This document shows positions 1 to 6,478 of a DNA stretch of 27,976 bases, in pieces. Both the position numbers and the translations under genes were made by a program. Positions within the stretch are counted from its first letter, which is position 1; the number at the start of each line of letters is the position of its first letter. The DNA is from an uncultured Rickettsiales bacterium (GTDB lineage Bacteria > Pseudomonadota > Alphaproteobacteria > Rs-D84): NCBI GenBank assembly GCA_900550565.1, contig URSG01000011.1, positions 1 through 27,976 of the forward strand, written 5' to 3'. The notes under the pieces are model-generated. The model searched no databases and was not told the DNA's origin. It saw nothing but the letters and a program-made list of their open reading frames with translations.

Positions 1-1
1 T

Positions 2-817
2 GACGCACCAGTTCGCGCTGGTTATGGTTCTGATGGTTTCGGCGAAGAAACGTTGGTCACAACCGGTGGCGAACAGACGCTGAACACCGCATATCTGATG
101 GCACCGGCACCGAAATATTATCTGGGCAACGCATACAAGGTTGAAGATGTCCAGTATATCCCAGCCGAAGATTTTAGTTATAACCAGACTGGAATTGCTG
201 GCATTATTCCAACTGAATTAAACGGCACAAAGACCAGCAATGGCGAAACATTTGATATAACCCAAATGGTCGCAACCAGCAAAACATTGCCACTGCCGAC
301 AATCGCACGTGTGACGAATCTGGACAATGGCCAGTCGGTCGTCGTTCGTGTGAACAATCGTGGCCCATTTGTGAATACACGTATTATGGATTTGTCCCCG
401 GCCGCCGCGGCACGCATCGGTATGAAGGGTCAGTCCAAGGTTCAAATCCAGGTTATGGCCCAGGAATCTATGGCTGTTAAAAACGCAACGATTGGTGCAA
501 ACACACCGGCACAACCGGCCGTCGTTGAAACCGCAACTGTGACCGAAACTGTTGCCCAGCCGGCAATGTCCGCAGGCGGCGAATACAGCGTCCAAGTCGC
601 GGCGTTCTATGCCGAAGACAGCGCGGAAAACCTGGCGGCACGTATGCGTACATACGGTGATGCCACCGTCGTCAAAGAAGGCGATATGTACAAGGTTCGC
701 GTTGTGAATCTGGACGCACCAAAGGCACGCGCGGTTATTGACGCCCTGCGTAATAACGAGGGTATGGCACCGGGTCTGTTAAAGAACGGTCGCTGGATAA
801 ACGCTGACAGCATTTAA
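2..817 (+). CDS. rlpA: RlpA-like DPBB/SPOR cell-wall protein (5' end cut by window)
   Basis: The reading frame is open from base 2, so the gene begins upstream of the window; the TTG at 53 is probably an internal Leu codon. The first recognisable region (about bases 175-430) is a double-psi beta-barrel of the RlpA type, with NGE-FD, KTLP, VTNLDNG, VVRVN-NRGPF and RIMDLS blocks. A C-terminal SPOR domain (about 585-790, starting EYSVQVAAF) would bind denuded glycan at the division site. RlpA of Pseudomonas is a periplasmic lytic transglycosylase. Here the Glu matching Pseudomonas E120 is kept (codon 245-247), but the residue matching the catalytic D157 is Asn (codon 356-358). The usual ASWYG motif is replaced and the AAH histidine is Ser. 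I infer a glycan-binding protein with little or no catalysis. A hairpin terminator follows directly. Confidence 0.88.
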   Translation, partial: DAPVRAGYGSDGFGEETLVTTGGEQTLNTAYLMAPAPKYYLGNAYKVEDVQYIPAEDFSYNQTGIAGIIPTELNGTKTSNGETFDITQMVATSKTLPLPTIARVTNLDNGQSVVVRVNNRGPFVNTRIMDLSPAAAARIGMKGQSKVQIQVMAQESMAVKNATIGANTPAQPAVVETATVTETVAQPAMSAGGEYSVQVAAFYAEDSAENLAARMRTYGDATVVKEGDMYKVRVVNLDAPKARAVIDALRNNEGMAPGLLKNGRWINADSI

Positions 818-819
818 TA

Positions 820-846
820 AACGGGGCATTTGCCCCGTTTTTTTAT
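820..846 (+). terminator. Intrinsic terminator after rlpA
   Basis: Perfect 9-bp stem AACGGGGCA/TGCCCCGTT (820-828 with 831-839) followed by a run of T. Confidence 0.9.
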
Positions 847-860
847 TTACCTGGGGCTAT

Positions 861-888
861 TTGCATTTGGCCAAATGCCGTGTATAAT
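861..888 (+). promoter_or_regulatory. Sigma70-like promoter, leaderless geometry
   Basis: TTGCAT (861-866), 16-bp spacer, perfect TATAAT (883-888). Six bases separate the -10 box from the ATG at 895, so the expected transcription start falls on or next to the start codon. There is no Shine-Dalgarno sequence. Confidence 0.75.
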
Positions 889-894
889 CACGGT

Positions 895-1269
895 ATGAAA
901 AAACTGAGTGATGATGATATTTTGAAAATGACACGTGGCGAATACACCCCTGATGTGCGCGCCGTGAACAGGTCTGTGCGCGCGGCATTGCACCTGGGGC
1001 AACTGATACCAGATGCGCCGGGGCCCTGTCCAAAATATGCACGTCTGGATTTGCACCAAATGACCGAAGAACAGGCGTGGCACGCGATTATGAACCTGGC
1101 CACGTCGGGCGTGCGTCGCGCCCAAATCATCACAGGCGCATCTGGTATTTTACACCAGAAATTTCCCCAATGGGCGCGCGAAAGTGTCCTGAGTCCGTAT
1201 ATAATGGAATTCGCCCCAATAAATAATGGCAGTTTTGATGTGCATTTTCGGCGGACAAAAAATAACTAG
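895..1269 (+). CDS. Smr-domain protein
   Basis: 124 aa. The C-terminal half has the Smr (small MutS-related) pattern: LDLH near residue 54, then a helix with QAWHAI, the strand-loop IITGASG, FPQW, and a terminal FRR. Smr domains are DNA/RNA-binding or nicking domains related to the MutS2 C-terminus. The stand-alone alphaproteobacterial form usually reads ITGKG and ends with a GG-GA-YV-LRR segment; here the loop is ITGAS and the end is NGSFDVHFRR, so the family assignment is good but activity is uncertain. I chose ATG 895 over an upstream in-frame GTG at 880, because 880 lies inside the promoter and ahead of the -10 box. It is a monocistronic gene between two promoters. Confidence 0.8.
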   Translation: MKKLSDDDILKMTRGEYTPDVRAVNRSVRAALHLGQLIPDAPGPCPKYARLDLHQMTEEQAWHAIMNLATSGVRRAQIITGASGILHQKFPQWARESVLSPYIMEFAPINNGSFDVHFRRTKNN

Positions 1270-1296
1270 CCCTGTAATCTGGATATATTTTTTTAA

Positions 1297-1324
1297 GTGA
1301 CGTAGTATTTTTTTTGTGTATAAT
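1297..1324 (+). promoter_or_regulatory. Promoter of htpX-tdk
   Basis: GTGACG (1297-1302), 16-bp spacer, perfect TATAAT (1319-1324). The expected start near 1331 leaves a leader of about 12 nt that carries AAAGG before ATG 1343. Confidence 0.7.
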
Positions 1325-1342
1325 CCCGTCAAAGGTATAAAA

Positions 1343-2266
1343 ATGACAGTTTATGACCATATTCGTCGCAATAATATCAAGACCGCTGTTCTGGTTGCGA
1401 TATTTCCACTGATATTTATCGCACTGGTGTTTTTATTTGTGTGGTGTGTGGCCCCTGTTGAAACCGCGGCACGCACAACGGCCCAGGTTGCAATTCCAAC
1501 GTTTATCGCGTGTGGTATATGGATGATGATATCGTGGGCGTTTGGCGATTCAATGATGTTGAACGCGGCACACGCAACTGAAATACACGATGACGACAAA
1601 CAGAATCGGGAAATATTTCGCGCGGTTGAAAACGTCGCGCTGGCGGCCGGATTGCCCTGTCCGCGTGTATATATCATTGACGACGATTCTATGAACGCAT
1701 TTGCCACCGGACGCAGTCCGCGCGACGCATCGGTTGCGTTGACCCGGGGAATAATCAAAAAACTGGACCGTCTGGAACTGGAAGGGGTAATTGCGCACGA
1801 AATGGCGCATATTGGCAATCGCGATATTCGCCTGGATATGCTGCTGATTACCGGGGTTGGCGTCACAGTTTTTGCCGCAGATTTAATTGGACGCGCCATT
1901 TTCTATGGTGGCGCACGCAGTGATGATGATAACAAGAACGGTGGCGCGGCCGTGCTGGTTATGGTGTGGTTGGCGTTTCTTACATTTAACTGGATTATCA
2001 CACCACTGTTGCGTATGGCGGTGTCGCGCAATCGCGAATACGCCGCAGATGCCACAGGCGCCCAGATTACGCGCAATCCGCGCGCGCTGGCGTCGGCGTT
2101 ACGCAAGATTACAACCGACGCACGTGTTGAATGCCTGGACAAAACCGCGTCTATGGCCGCCGTGTGCATCGCAAATCCGCGCCCGTTGCGCGAATTCTCG
2201 TCCAGTTTGATGGCGACGCACCCACCGGTGGAAAAACGTATCGCGCGTCTGAAATCAATGGTCTAG
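1343..2266 (+). CDS. htpX: HtpX-like membrane zinc metalloprotease (M48)
   Basis: 307 aa from ATG 1343, preceded by AAAGG at a 7-nt distance; an upstream GTG at 1316 is in frame but overlaps the -10 box. Two hydrophobic segments lie near the N-terminus. The zinc motif HEMAH lies in the middle, followed by two further hydrophobic stretches and the third-ligand region NREYAADATGA. This is the classic M48B layout of inner-membrane HtpX, which degrades misfolded membrane proteins in parallel with FtsH (also encoded in this window at 8585). The C-terminus ends with HPPVEKRIARL, also typical. tdk follows 15 bp downstream with its own ribosome binding site, so the two are probably co-transcribed. 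Confidence 0.92.
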   Translation: MTVYDHIRRNNIKTAVLVAIFPLIFIALVFLFVWCVAPVETAARTTAQVAIPTFIACGIWMMISWAFGDSMMLNAAHATEIHDDDKQNREIFRAVENVALAAGLPCPRVYIIDDDSMNAFATGRSPRDASVALTRGIIKKLDRLELEGVIAHEMAHIGNRDIRLDMLLITGVGVTVFAADLIGRAIFYGGARSDDDNKNGGAAVLVMVWLAFLTFNWIITPLLRMAVSRNREYAADATGAQITRNPRALASALRKITTDARVECLDKTASMAAVCIANPRPLREFSSSLMATHPPVEKRIARLKSMV

Positions 2267-2281
2267 CAAAGGAAAAATATT

Positions 2282-2872
2282 ATGGCAAATCTGCACTTTC
2301 ATTATGGGACAATGGGTTGTTCTAAGTCTGCACAACTGGTTGTCAACGCGTATAACCAACGCAAAAACGGCAACCAGACCGAGGTTATAAAGCCCAAGAC
2401 CGACAATCGGTTCAGTGCAAATCGCGTTGATTCGCGCGTTGGCATATCGGTTGACGCGACTGTGCGCGAAAGCCTGGTTGACTATACGCCCGACGCGAAT
2501 ACAAAAATGGTTCTGGTGGACGAGGTTCAGTTTTTTTCGCCAGCGGATATTGATGCCCTGGTAAAAATCGCAGACAGTCGTCCGATTATCATTATGTGCT
2601 ATGGCCTGATGGTGGACAGCAACGAACACCTGTTTCCGGCGTCCCAACGATTGATAGAGGTTGGTGCAAAATTGCACCGTATGGAATCCACGTGCCAGAT
2701 TCCAGGCTGTATGCACCTGGCGACACATCATTTGCGTTTTGATGCAGACGGCAAGGTTATTCGTGCCGGCCAGCAAATTTCCGTTGGGGACAGCAACTAT
2801 AAATCCGTCTGTCGCCAGCATTTTAACACGCTGTATCACGGGATAAAAAACACCGAACGTGGTGGCCGATAA
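2282..2872 (+). CDS. tdk: Thymidine kinase (TK1-type) with variant P-loop
   Basis: 196 aa; AAAGGA lies 9-10 nt before ATG 2282. It would phosphorylate thymidine to dTMP in the salvage pathway. Support: the N-terminal glycine-rich loop (residues 9-16), DEVQFF (80-85, with Glu81 the expected catalytic base), and a lasso/zinc region with Cys138, Cys143, Cys177 and His180. Oddities: the loop reads GTMGCSKS rather than the usual GPM-SGKT/S, so the Gly before the P-loop Lys is Ser, and the first zinc pair is C-x4-C instead of C-x2-C. The Lys and following Ser are kept, so ATP binding is still plausible. Likely second gene of an operon with htpX. Confidence 0.88.
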   Translation: MANLHFHYGTMGCSKSAQLVVNAYNQRKNGNQTEVIKPKTDNRFSANRVDSRVGISVDATVRESLVDYTPDANTKMVLVDEVQFFSPADIDALVKIADSRPIIIMCYGLMVDSNEHLFPASQRLIEVGAKLHRMESTCQIPGCMHLATHHLRFDADGKVIRAGQQISVGDSNYKSVCRQHFNTLYHGIKNTERGGR

Positions 2873-2889
2873 AAAAAGATTATTTTTTC

Positions 2890-2917
2890 TTGCAATCGGA
2901 ATAAAAATGTATAAAAT
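2890..2917 (+). promoter_or_regulatory. Candidate promoter of tRNA-Arg
   Basis: TTGCAA (2890-2895), 16-bp spacer, TAAAAT (2912-2917), placing the start a few bases before the mature tRNA 5' end at 2929. Confidence 0.55.
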
Positions 2918-2928
2918 ATATCAACGTT

Positions 2929-3005
2929 GCGCCCATGGCTCAATTGGATAGAGCATCTGACTACGGATCAGAAGGTTGAGGGTTCGAATCCTTCTGGGCG
3001 CGCCA
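2929..3005 (+). tRNA. tRNA-Arg (anticodon ACG)
   Basis: Complete cloverleaf: acceptor GCGCCCA/TGGGCGC (2929-2935 with 2995-3001); anticodon stem TCTGA/TCAGA around loop CTACGGA, giving anticodon ACG (A34 presumably edited to inosine by TadA); T-loop GGTTCGAATCC. The discriminator is G3002 and CCA is encoded (3003-3005). Confidence 0.97.
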
Positions 3006-3016
3006 GAATAAAAGAT

Positions 3017-3045
3017 ACCCGTGGTTAAAACCACGGGTGTTTTTA
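3017..3045. terminator. Terminator between tRNA-Arg and the barrel gene
   Basis: Perfect 10-bp stem ACCCGTGGTT/AACCACGGGT (3017-3026 with 3029-3038) and a T-rich tail. It terminates the tRNA transcript. On the other strand a T-rich stretch also follows, so it probably serves the convergent gene as well. Confidence 0.85.
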
Positions 3046-3053
3046 TTTCCCAA

Positions 3054-3629
3054 TCAAAACGCCAGGGATAATCCGACGCGTGGCGTTATACTGGACGCAC
3101 GTGGACGCGCGATATAATTATAATCGGCCCCCAACGTGAACGATATGTGCGATATGCGCAATCCAACACCGGCCGATACGCCACCAATAAAACCATAGCC
3201 CGATTCAGATTCTGACGGACGACCATCGTTATAATCCAGCGAAAAATCGTAATAGTTTACGCCTGCGCTGGCACCGACATACGTCGTGAACCAGACCGTC
3301 TGAACCAGATCATAATAAACGCCGGCCATCAGCGATTGCTGGTCCAACGATGCGTCCGTCTGGCTGACCCAGGACGAAAATATTTCACTGACCGTGTCGC
3401 GCTTTTGATACGTCAACTGGATTCTGGTGCGGTCATTGCGCAGCCCGGCCCCGATGTTAAAGACGCCGGTAAATCCACTTAAATCATATCCGTGAAAATG
3501 CACATCTGAATACGTCATACCGAAATCAGACGTCAAATATGGCGTCCATGTTCCCGTGGTATAGATTCCGGCGCGCGCCGTAATTGGCACCGCGGTGATG
3601 ATTGCAACGGCAAATAAAATTCGTTTCAT
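3054..3629 (-). CDS. Small outer-membrane beta-barrel protein
   Basis: 191 aa. The signal peptide is clear: MKR, a hydrophobic core, then ARA-G with predicted cleavage near residue 20. The mature part shows alternating polar/aromatic strands (for example SLMAGVYYDLV, FTTYVGASAGVNYYDF, GYGFIGGVSAGVGLRI) and ends in Phe (LSLAF), the C-terminal signature recognised by the BAM complex. Size and pattern fit an eight-stranded OmpW/opacity-type barrel (OMP_b-brl). AGGGGGC precedes ATG at about 9 nt. Ligand or role cannot be deduced. It is one of three dissimilar barrel genes in this window (others at 20073 and 24756). Confidence 0.82.
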   Translation of the reverse strand: MKRILFAVAIITAVPITARAGIYTTGTWTPYLTSDFGMTYSDVHFHGYDLSGFTGVFNIGAGLRNDRTRIQLTYQKRDTVSEIFSSWVSQTDASLDQQSLMAGVYYDLVQTVWFTTYVGASAGVNYYDFSLDYNDGRPSESESGYGFIGGVSAGVGLRISHISFTLGADYNYIARPRASSITPRVGLSLAF

Positions 3630-3722
3630 ATTGATTGCCCCCTGTCCCCGTGTTTCTGTATTCCCCAGGATAGCACGCGAACATTATCAATGGCAAGGCG
3701 CAATTACGCGAATAATGTCCGC

Positions 3723-3751
3723 TTGTGTTTTCGGCAAAACTGTTATATAAT
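3723..3751 (+). promoter_or_regulatory. Promoter of structured RNA / HTH gene
   Basis: TTGTGT (3723-3728), 17-bp spacer, perfect TATAAT (3746-3751); expected start near 3758. Confidence 0.65.
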
Positions 3752-3753
3752 TT

Positions 3754-3765
3754 CCACTGCAGTGG
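3754..3765. promoter_or_regulatory. 12-bp perfect palindrome at the transcription start
   Basis: CCACTGCAGTGG is a perfect palindrome beginning 2 bp after the -10 box and covering the predicted +1. This is a typical position for a repressor operator. The downstream HTH protein is the obvious candidate binder, but that is inference. Confidence 0.45.
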
Positions 3766-3928
3766 TGGATTGCCATTGTGGGTTTCATAGCCCTGAATAG
3801 AGCGTCCGAGATGACGATACATCTCCAACCGTTTTGGTTGGAGGGCGTGAATATATTGAATAAGCGCACTATACTCTATTATAGCTATGAAACTCCAACC
3901 ACCTGAATTTCTTGGTGGTTTTATTTTT
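3758..3928 (+). ncRNA. Candidate structured RNA, about 170 nt (6S-like rod or attenuator leader)
   Basis: No coding frame on this strand. It has its own promoter and ends in an intrinsic terminator. Nested long-range complementarity gives a rod: 3764-3768 with 3899-3903 (GGTGG/CCACC), 3780-3790 with 3885-3895 (11 bp, one G-U), 3796-3802 with 3874-3880 (AATAGAG/CTCTATT). Inside is a large open bubble and an apical hairpin CTCCAACC/GGTTGGAG (3823-3830 with 3836-3843). CTCCAACC occurs again at 3893-3900, overlapping the 5' arm of the terminator, so alternative pairings are possible. No hallmarks of tmRNA, RNase P or SRP RNA are present. The overall shape recalls 6S RNA, but I cannot assign a family. 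It could equally be the 5' leader of the HTH gene at 3939. Confidence 0.55.
3897..3928 (+). terminator. Intrinsic terminator ahead of the HTH gene
   Basis: Stem AACCACC/GGTGGTT (3897-3903 with 3914-3920), 10-nt loop, tail TTTTATTTTT. It sits only 10 bp before the HTH start codon, so expression of that gene from the upstream promoter requires read-through or antitermination. Confidence 0.75.
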
Positions 3929-3938
3929 GGGGGCGCAA

Positions 3939-4130
3939 ATGAAAATAGGTGTTCAAATTGAACAAATCCGTCAAGAAATGGGGTTGTCTGTTGTGTTTAT
4001 GTGCAACGCAATGAATTTAACGCCGGGCGAATACGCGCGCCTGGCCGTCGGCCGATACACCCCCAACACATTTCAGTTGATTGGCTTTATCGGCGCAACC
4101 GGCCGCAGTCTGGAATTCAAAGAGCAATGA
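3939..4130 (+). CDS. Small XRE-like helix-turn-helix protein
   Basis: 63 aa from ATG 3939, with GGGGGCGCAA as ribosome binding site; a longer frame from 3912 would start inside the terminator. The pattern IGVQIEQIRQEMGLS, then NAMNLTPGEYARLAVGRYTP, then LIGFIGATG matches the five-helix Cro/C1-type fold (Leu-Ser-x-Tyr in the recognition helix, followed by a G-x-x-x-P turn). It has nothing beyond the DNA-binding domain. Its promoter region holds a palindrome (3754-3765), a long structured leader and a terminator, so autoregulation is plausible but not shown. A terminator follows at 4189. Confidence 0.65.
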   Translation: MKIGVQIEQIRQEMGLSVVFMCNAMNLTPGEYARLAVGRYTPNTFQLIGFIGATGRSLEFKEQ

Positions 4131-4133
4131 TAA

Positions 4134-4165
4134 AGTGAGTAAGTGACAGAGTGATAAAGTGATTT
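4134..4165 (+). repeat. AGTGAYAR octamer array, copy 1
   Basis: Four head-to-tail octamers starting 4134, 4142, 4150 and 4158: AGTGAGTA, AGTGACAG, AGTGATAA, AGTGATTT. The same family flanks the four-helix-bundle gene at 19616-19654 and, inverted, at 20016-20047. No four-helix-bundle gene is present at this locus. Confidence 0.8.
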
Positions 4166-4188
4166 AGTTTTAGAATGACAAGTTTGAC

Positions 4189-4211
4189 TGCGCCGATGGC
4201 GCACTTTTCTA
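4189..4211 (+). terminator. Terminator after the small HTH gene
   Basis: Stem TGCGCC/GGCGCA (4189-4194 with 4198-4203), GAT loop, then CTTTTCT. Confidence 0.65.
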
Positions 4212-4215
4212 TTCA

Positions 4216-4345
4216 CCTGGATTCTGGGGTCAAGCCCCAGAATGACAAAGTCTGAGTTGTGGTTTTTATTTCACGAATATTGTTTATGTTTTGGTTGCGG
4301 GTTTATTCATAAGTGTCATTCTGGGGCTTGACCCCAGAATCCAGG
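4216..4345. repeat. 130-bp MITE-like element with 32-bp perfect inverted repeats
   Basis: Arms 4216-4247 and 4314-4345 are exact reverse complements over 32 bp, starting CCTGGATTC. Each arm is itself a hairpin (TTCTGGGG/CCCCAGAA around a 5-nt loop). The 66-bp centre has no ORF. No convincing target-site duplication is seen at the edges. The form suggests a non-autonomous or REP-like mobile repeat. Together with the octamer array, the heptamers at 4398 and two terminators, this accounts for the gene-free stretch 4131-4444. Confidence 0.85.
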
Positions 4346-4397
4346 TAATAATGTCGCACATAGTGCGTGCTTATTGTCATTGACGAACACATCCATT

Positions 4398-4418
4398 GCT
4401 CTCTGCACTCTGCTCTCT
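4398..4418 (+). repeat. Three 7-bp tandem repeats
   Basis: GCTCTCT, GCACTCT, GCTCTCT in direct succession next to the groEL terminator. No function evident. Confidence 0.6.
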
Positions 4419-4446
4419 AAAAAAACGCCCCGACGGGGCGTTTTTT
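4419..4446 (-). terminator. groEL terminator
   Basis: Stem CGCCCC/GGGGCG (4426-4431 with 4435-4440) flanked by A and T runs. It reads as a terminator on the minus strand and overlaps the groEL stop codon by two bases. Confidence 0.88.
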
Positions 4447-6064
4447 ACATCATACCCGGCATACCGCCGCCCATTCCAGGGTTGGCCGGTTTTTCTTCGG
4501 GAATTTCAGACATCACGCAACCTGTGGTCAAAATTGCGCCTGCGGTTGACGCCGCCGCCTGGATTGCAGTCTTTACAACCTTGGCCGGGTCAATAATGCC
4601 AGCCGACATCATATCAACATATTCGCCAGTCTGGGCGTTGTAGCCAAAGTTATAGTCGTTGGATTCAGAAACCTTGCCCACGACAATTTCGCCAGATACG
4701 CCGGCGTTTTCAGCAATCTGGGCGCACGGCGCAACGATTGCACGGCGAACAATGTCAATTCCGACGTTTTGGTCTGTGTTTGCGCCACTGACGTTTGCCA
4801 ACGCCGCAGCAGCACGAACCAGCGCAATACCGCCACCGGCCACGATACCGTCGGCAACCGCCGCACGTGTCGCCGCCAGCGCGTCATCAACACGGTCTTT
4901 CTTTTCTTTGACTTCTACCTCGGTCATACCGCCGACCTTGATAACGGCGACGCCACCGACCAATTTAGCCAAACGTTCAGACAATTTTTCGCGGTCATAT
5001 TCCGATGTTGTCGTGGACAACAGTTTGCGAATTTCGTCTGCGCGTGCGTCTATGGCCGATTTGTCGCCTGCACCCTGGGCAATCAAGGTTGAATCTTTGC
5101 TGACGACAATCTTTTTCGCACTGCCCAGCACCGCCGGGGTAATGTTTTCAAACGTCATTCCCATATCGTCAGAGATAACCGTTGCACCTGTCACTGCGGC
5201 AATGTCTTTTAACATTTCTTTGCGACGGTCGCCAAAGCCTGGGGCCTTGACTGCGCAAACTTTCAGGCCACCACGCAAACGGTTCAACACCAATGTCGCC
5301 AACGCTTCGGATTCAACATCTTCGGCGATAATCAACAACGGGCGTCCCGATTGTGCGATTGGTTCCAGTATCGGCAACAGTGCCTGTAATCCCGTGATTT
5401 TCTTTTCAGAAACCAAGATTTGTGCGCCGTCTAATTCCGCCAACATTTTTTCACTGTTGGTGACAAAGTATGGCGACATAAATCCCTGGTCAAACTGCAT
5501 ACCTTCTACGACGTCAATTTCTGTTTCCAGACCTTTGGCTTCTTCTACGGTAATAACGCCTTCGCGGCCAACACGTTCCATCGCGCCTGCGATTTTTTCG
5601 CCAATATCACGGTCAGAATTCGCAGAAATTGTCGCAACCTGGGCGATTTCCGCACTGTCTTTGACCGGGCGGGCGTGCGCGTCAATATCTGAAACAACCG
5701 CCGCAACTGCCATATCAATACCACGTTTAACGTCCATAGGATTCATACCAGCGGCGATAACACGACGGCCTTCGCGGATAATTTTTTGCGCCAAAACAGT
5801 CGCCGTTGTCGTGCCGTCACCGGCGTCATCGCCGGCCTTTTTCGCCACTTCTTGGACCATACGCGCGCCGATGTTTTCCGCTGGGTCTTTCAATGATACC
5901 GCCTTGGCCACGGTCACGCCGTCCTTGGTCGCGACAGGTGCGCCATACGATTTTTCAATGATTACCGTGCGTCCCTTGGGGCCCATAGTAATTTTAACGG
6001 CATCAGCCAATTTATCCACGCCGGCCGCCAATTTATCTGTATCAAAAACAATATCTTTTGCCAT
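4445..6064 (-). CDS. groEL: Chaperonin GroEL (60 kDa)
   Basis: 539 aa, full length. It is the cytosolic chaperonin subunit that forms a double heptameric ring with the GroES lid. The nucleotide-binding signatures are intact: TMGPKGRTV near residue 30 and AGDDAGDGTTTATVLA near 82-97, with the ATPase Asp397-type region in VGGVAVIKVGGMTEVEVKEKK and a GIVAGGG motif around 410. The C-terminus is a short Gly/Met tail (NPGMGGGMPGMM), typical of proteobacterial GroEL. AAAGGACG precedes ATG 6064. It lies 15 bp downstream of groES in one operon. The antisense strand is open over most of the gene, which is a codon-bias artefact and not a second gene. Confidence 0.98.
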   Translation of the reverse strand: MAKDIVFDTDKLAAGVDKLADAVKITMGPKGRTVIIEKSYGAPVATKDGVTVAKAVSLKDPAENIGARMVQEVAKKAGDDAGDGTTTATVLAQKIIREGRRVIAAGMNPMDVKRGIDMAVAAVVSDIDAHARPVKDSAEIAQVATISANSDRDIGEKIAGAMERVGREGVITVEEAKGLETEIDVVEGMQFDQGFMSPYFVTNSEKMLAELDGAQILVSEKKITGLQALLPILEPIAQSGRPLLIIAEDVESEALATLVLNRLRGGLKVCAVKAPGFGDRRKEMLKDIAAVTGATVISDDMGMTFENITPAVLGSAKKIVVSKDSTLIAQGAGDKSAIDARADEIRKLLSTTTSEYDREKLSERLAKLVGGVAVIKVGGMTEVEVKEKKDRVDDALAATRAAVADGIVAGGGIALVRAAAALANVSGANTDQNVGIDIVRRAIVAPCAQIAENAGVSGEIVVGKVSESNDYNFGYNAQTGEYVDMMSAGIIDPAKVVKTAIQAAASTAGAILTTGCVMSEIPEEKPANPGMGGGMPGMM

Positions 6065-6079
6065 AATTTCGTCCTTTGA

Positions 6080-6367
6080 TTATTCCAAAATTCCCAAAAT
6101 GTCAGATTCTTTGATTAAAACATAGTCTGTGCCATCAATTTTAACCTCGTTCACAGACGACGCCCATTTTGCAAACAACACAGTATCGCCAACTTTGACA
6201 CACATTGGCACACGCGCCCCGTGTTCAAACACGCCGTCGCCAACCGCAACAACGCGGCCACGTGATGGTTTTTCCTTGGCATTATCAGGAATAATAATTC
6301 CGCCAGCGGTCTTGGATTCTTCGTTTAACCGCGTCAGCAAAACATAATTATGTAAAGGTTTCATCAT
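6080..6367 (-). CDS. groES: Co-chaperonin GroES
   Basis: 95 aa. It contains the mobile-loop and barrel pattern of Cpn10: MKPLHNYVLLTRL at the start, a loop with SKTAGGIIIPDNAKEKPSRGRVVAVGDG, and VGDTVLFAKW followed by DGTDYVLIKESDILGILE. The start at 6367 (MMKPL) is favoured because AAGGAG lies 8 nt upstream; ATG 6364 is the alternative. A longer frame to 6388 would start upstream of the Shine-Dalgarno. First gene of the groE operon, divergent from the HIT gene. Confidence 0.96.
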   Translation of the reverse strand: MMKPLHNYVLLTRLNEESKTAGGIIIPDNAKEKPSRGRVVAVGDGVFEHGARVPMCVKVGDTVLFAKWASSVNEVKIDGTDYVLIKESDILGILE

Positions 6368-6391
6368 ATTAAAATCTCCTTGTTCCACGTA

Positions 6392-6419
6392 TATATAATG
6401 CGTTCGGGGACGATTTCAA
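6392..6419 (-). promoter_or_regulatory. groE promoter
   Basis: On the minus strand TTGAAA (6414-6419), 16-bp spacer, TATATA (6392-6397). No CIRCE element (TTAGCACTC-N9-GAGTGCTAA) is present in the leader, so HrcA control is unlikely. The TTGAAA could also belong to an RpoH-type promoter; I cannot tell these apart by eye. Confidence 0.55.
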
Positions 6420-6478
6420 TACTTGATTTTGCGTTTTATGTATAATATCCTGATTCCGACGAATTTCAGGGGGCATAT

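Noticed and set aside
880..894. Upstream GTG start for the Smr gene
   Set aside because: It would lie upstream of the expected transcription start, overlapping the -10 box.
3758..3928. tmRNA, RNase P RNA or SRP RNA
   Set aside because: No tRNA-like ends or tag frame, no GAGGAAAGTCC, no GGAAGGAAGCAG-type tetraloop region; these classes are excluded by eye.
4216..4345. CRISPR-like repeat pair
   Set aside because: Only two copies, inverted rather than direct, with a single spacer; it fits a MITE/REP element.
4659..6125. 488-codon open frame on the plus strand opposite groEL/groES
   Set aside because: It is the antisense of groEL; its sequence is Ser/Thr/Ala/Pro-rich low-complexity translation typical of a mirror frame, with no promoter or Shine-Dalgarno.
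6368..6478. CIRCE/HrcA operator upstream of groES
   Set aside because: No TTAGCACTC-N9-GAGTGCTAA sequence or close variant on either strand.
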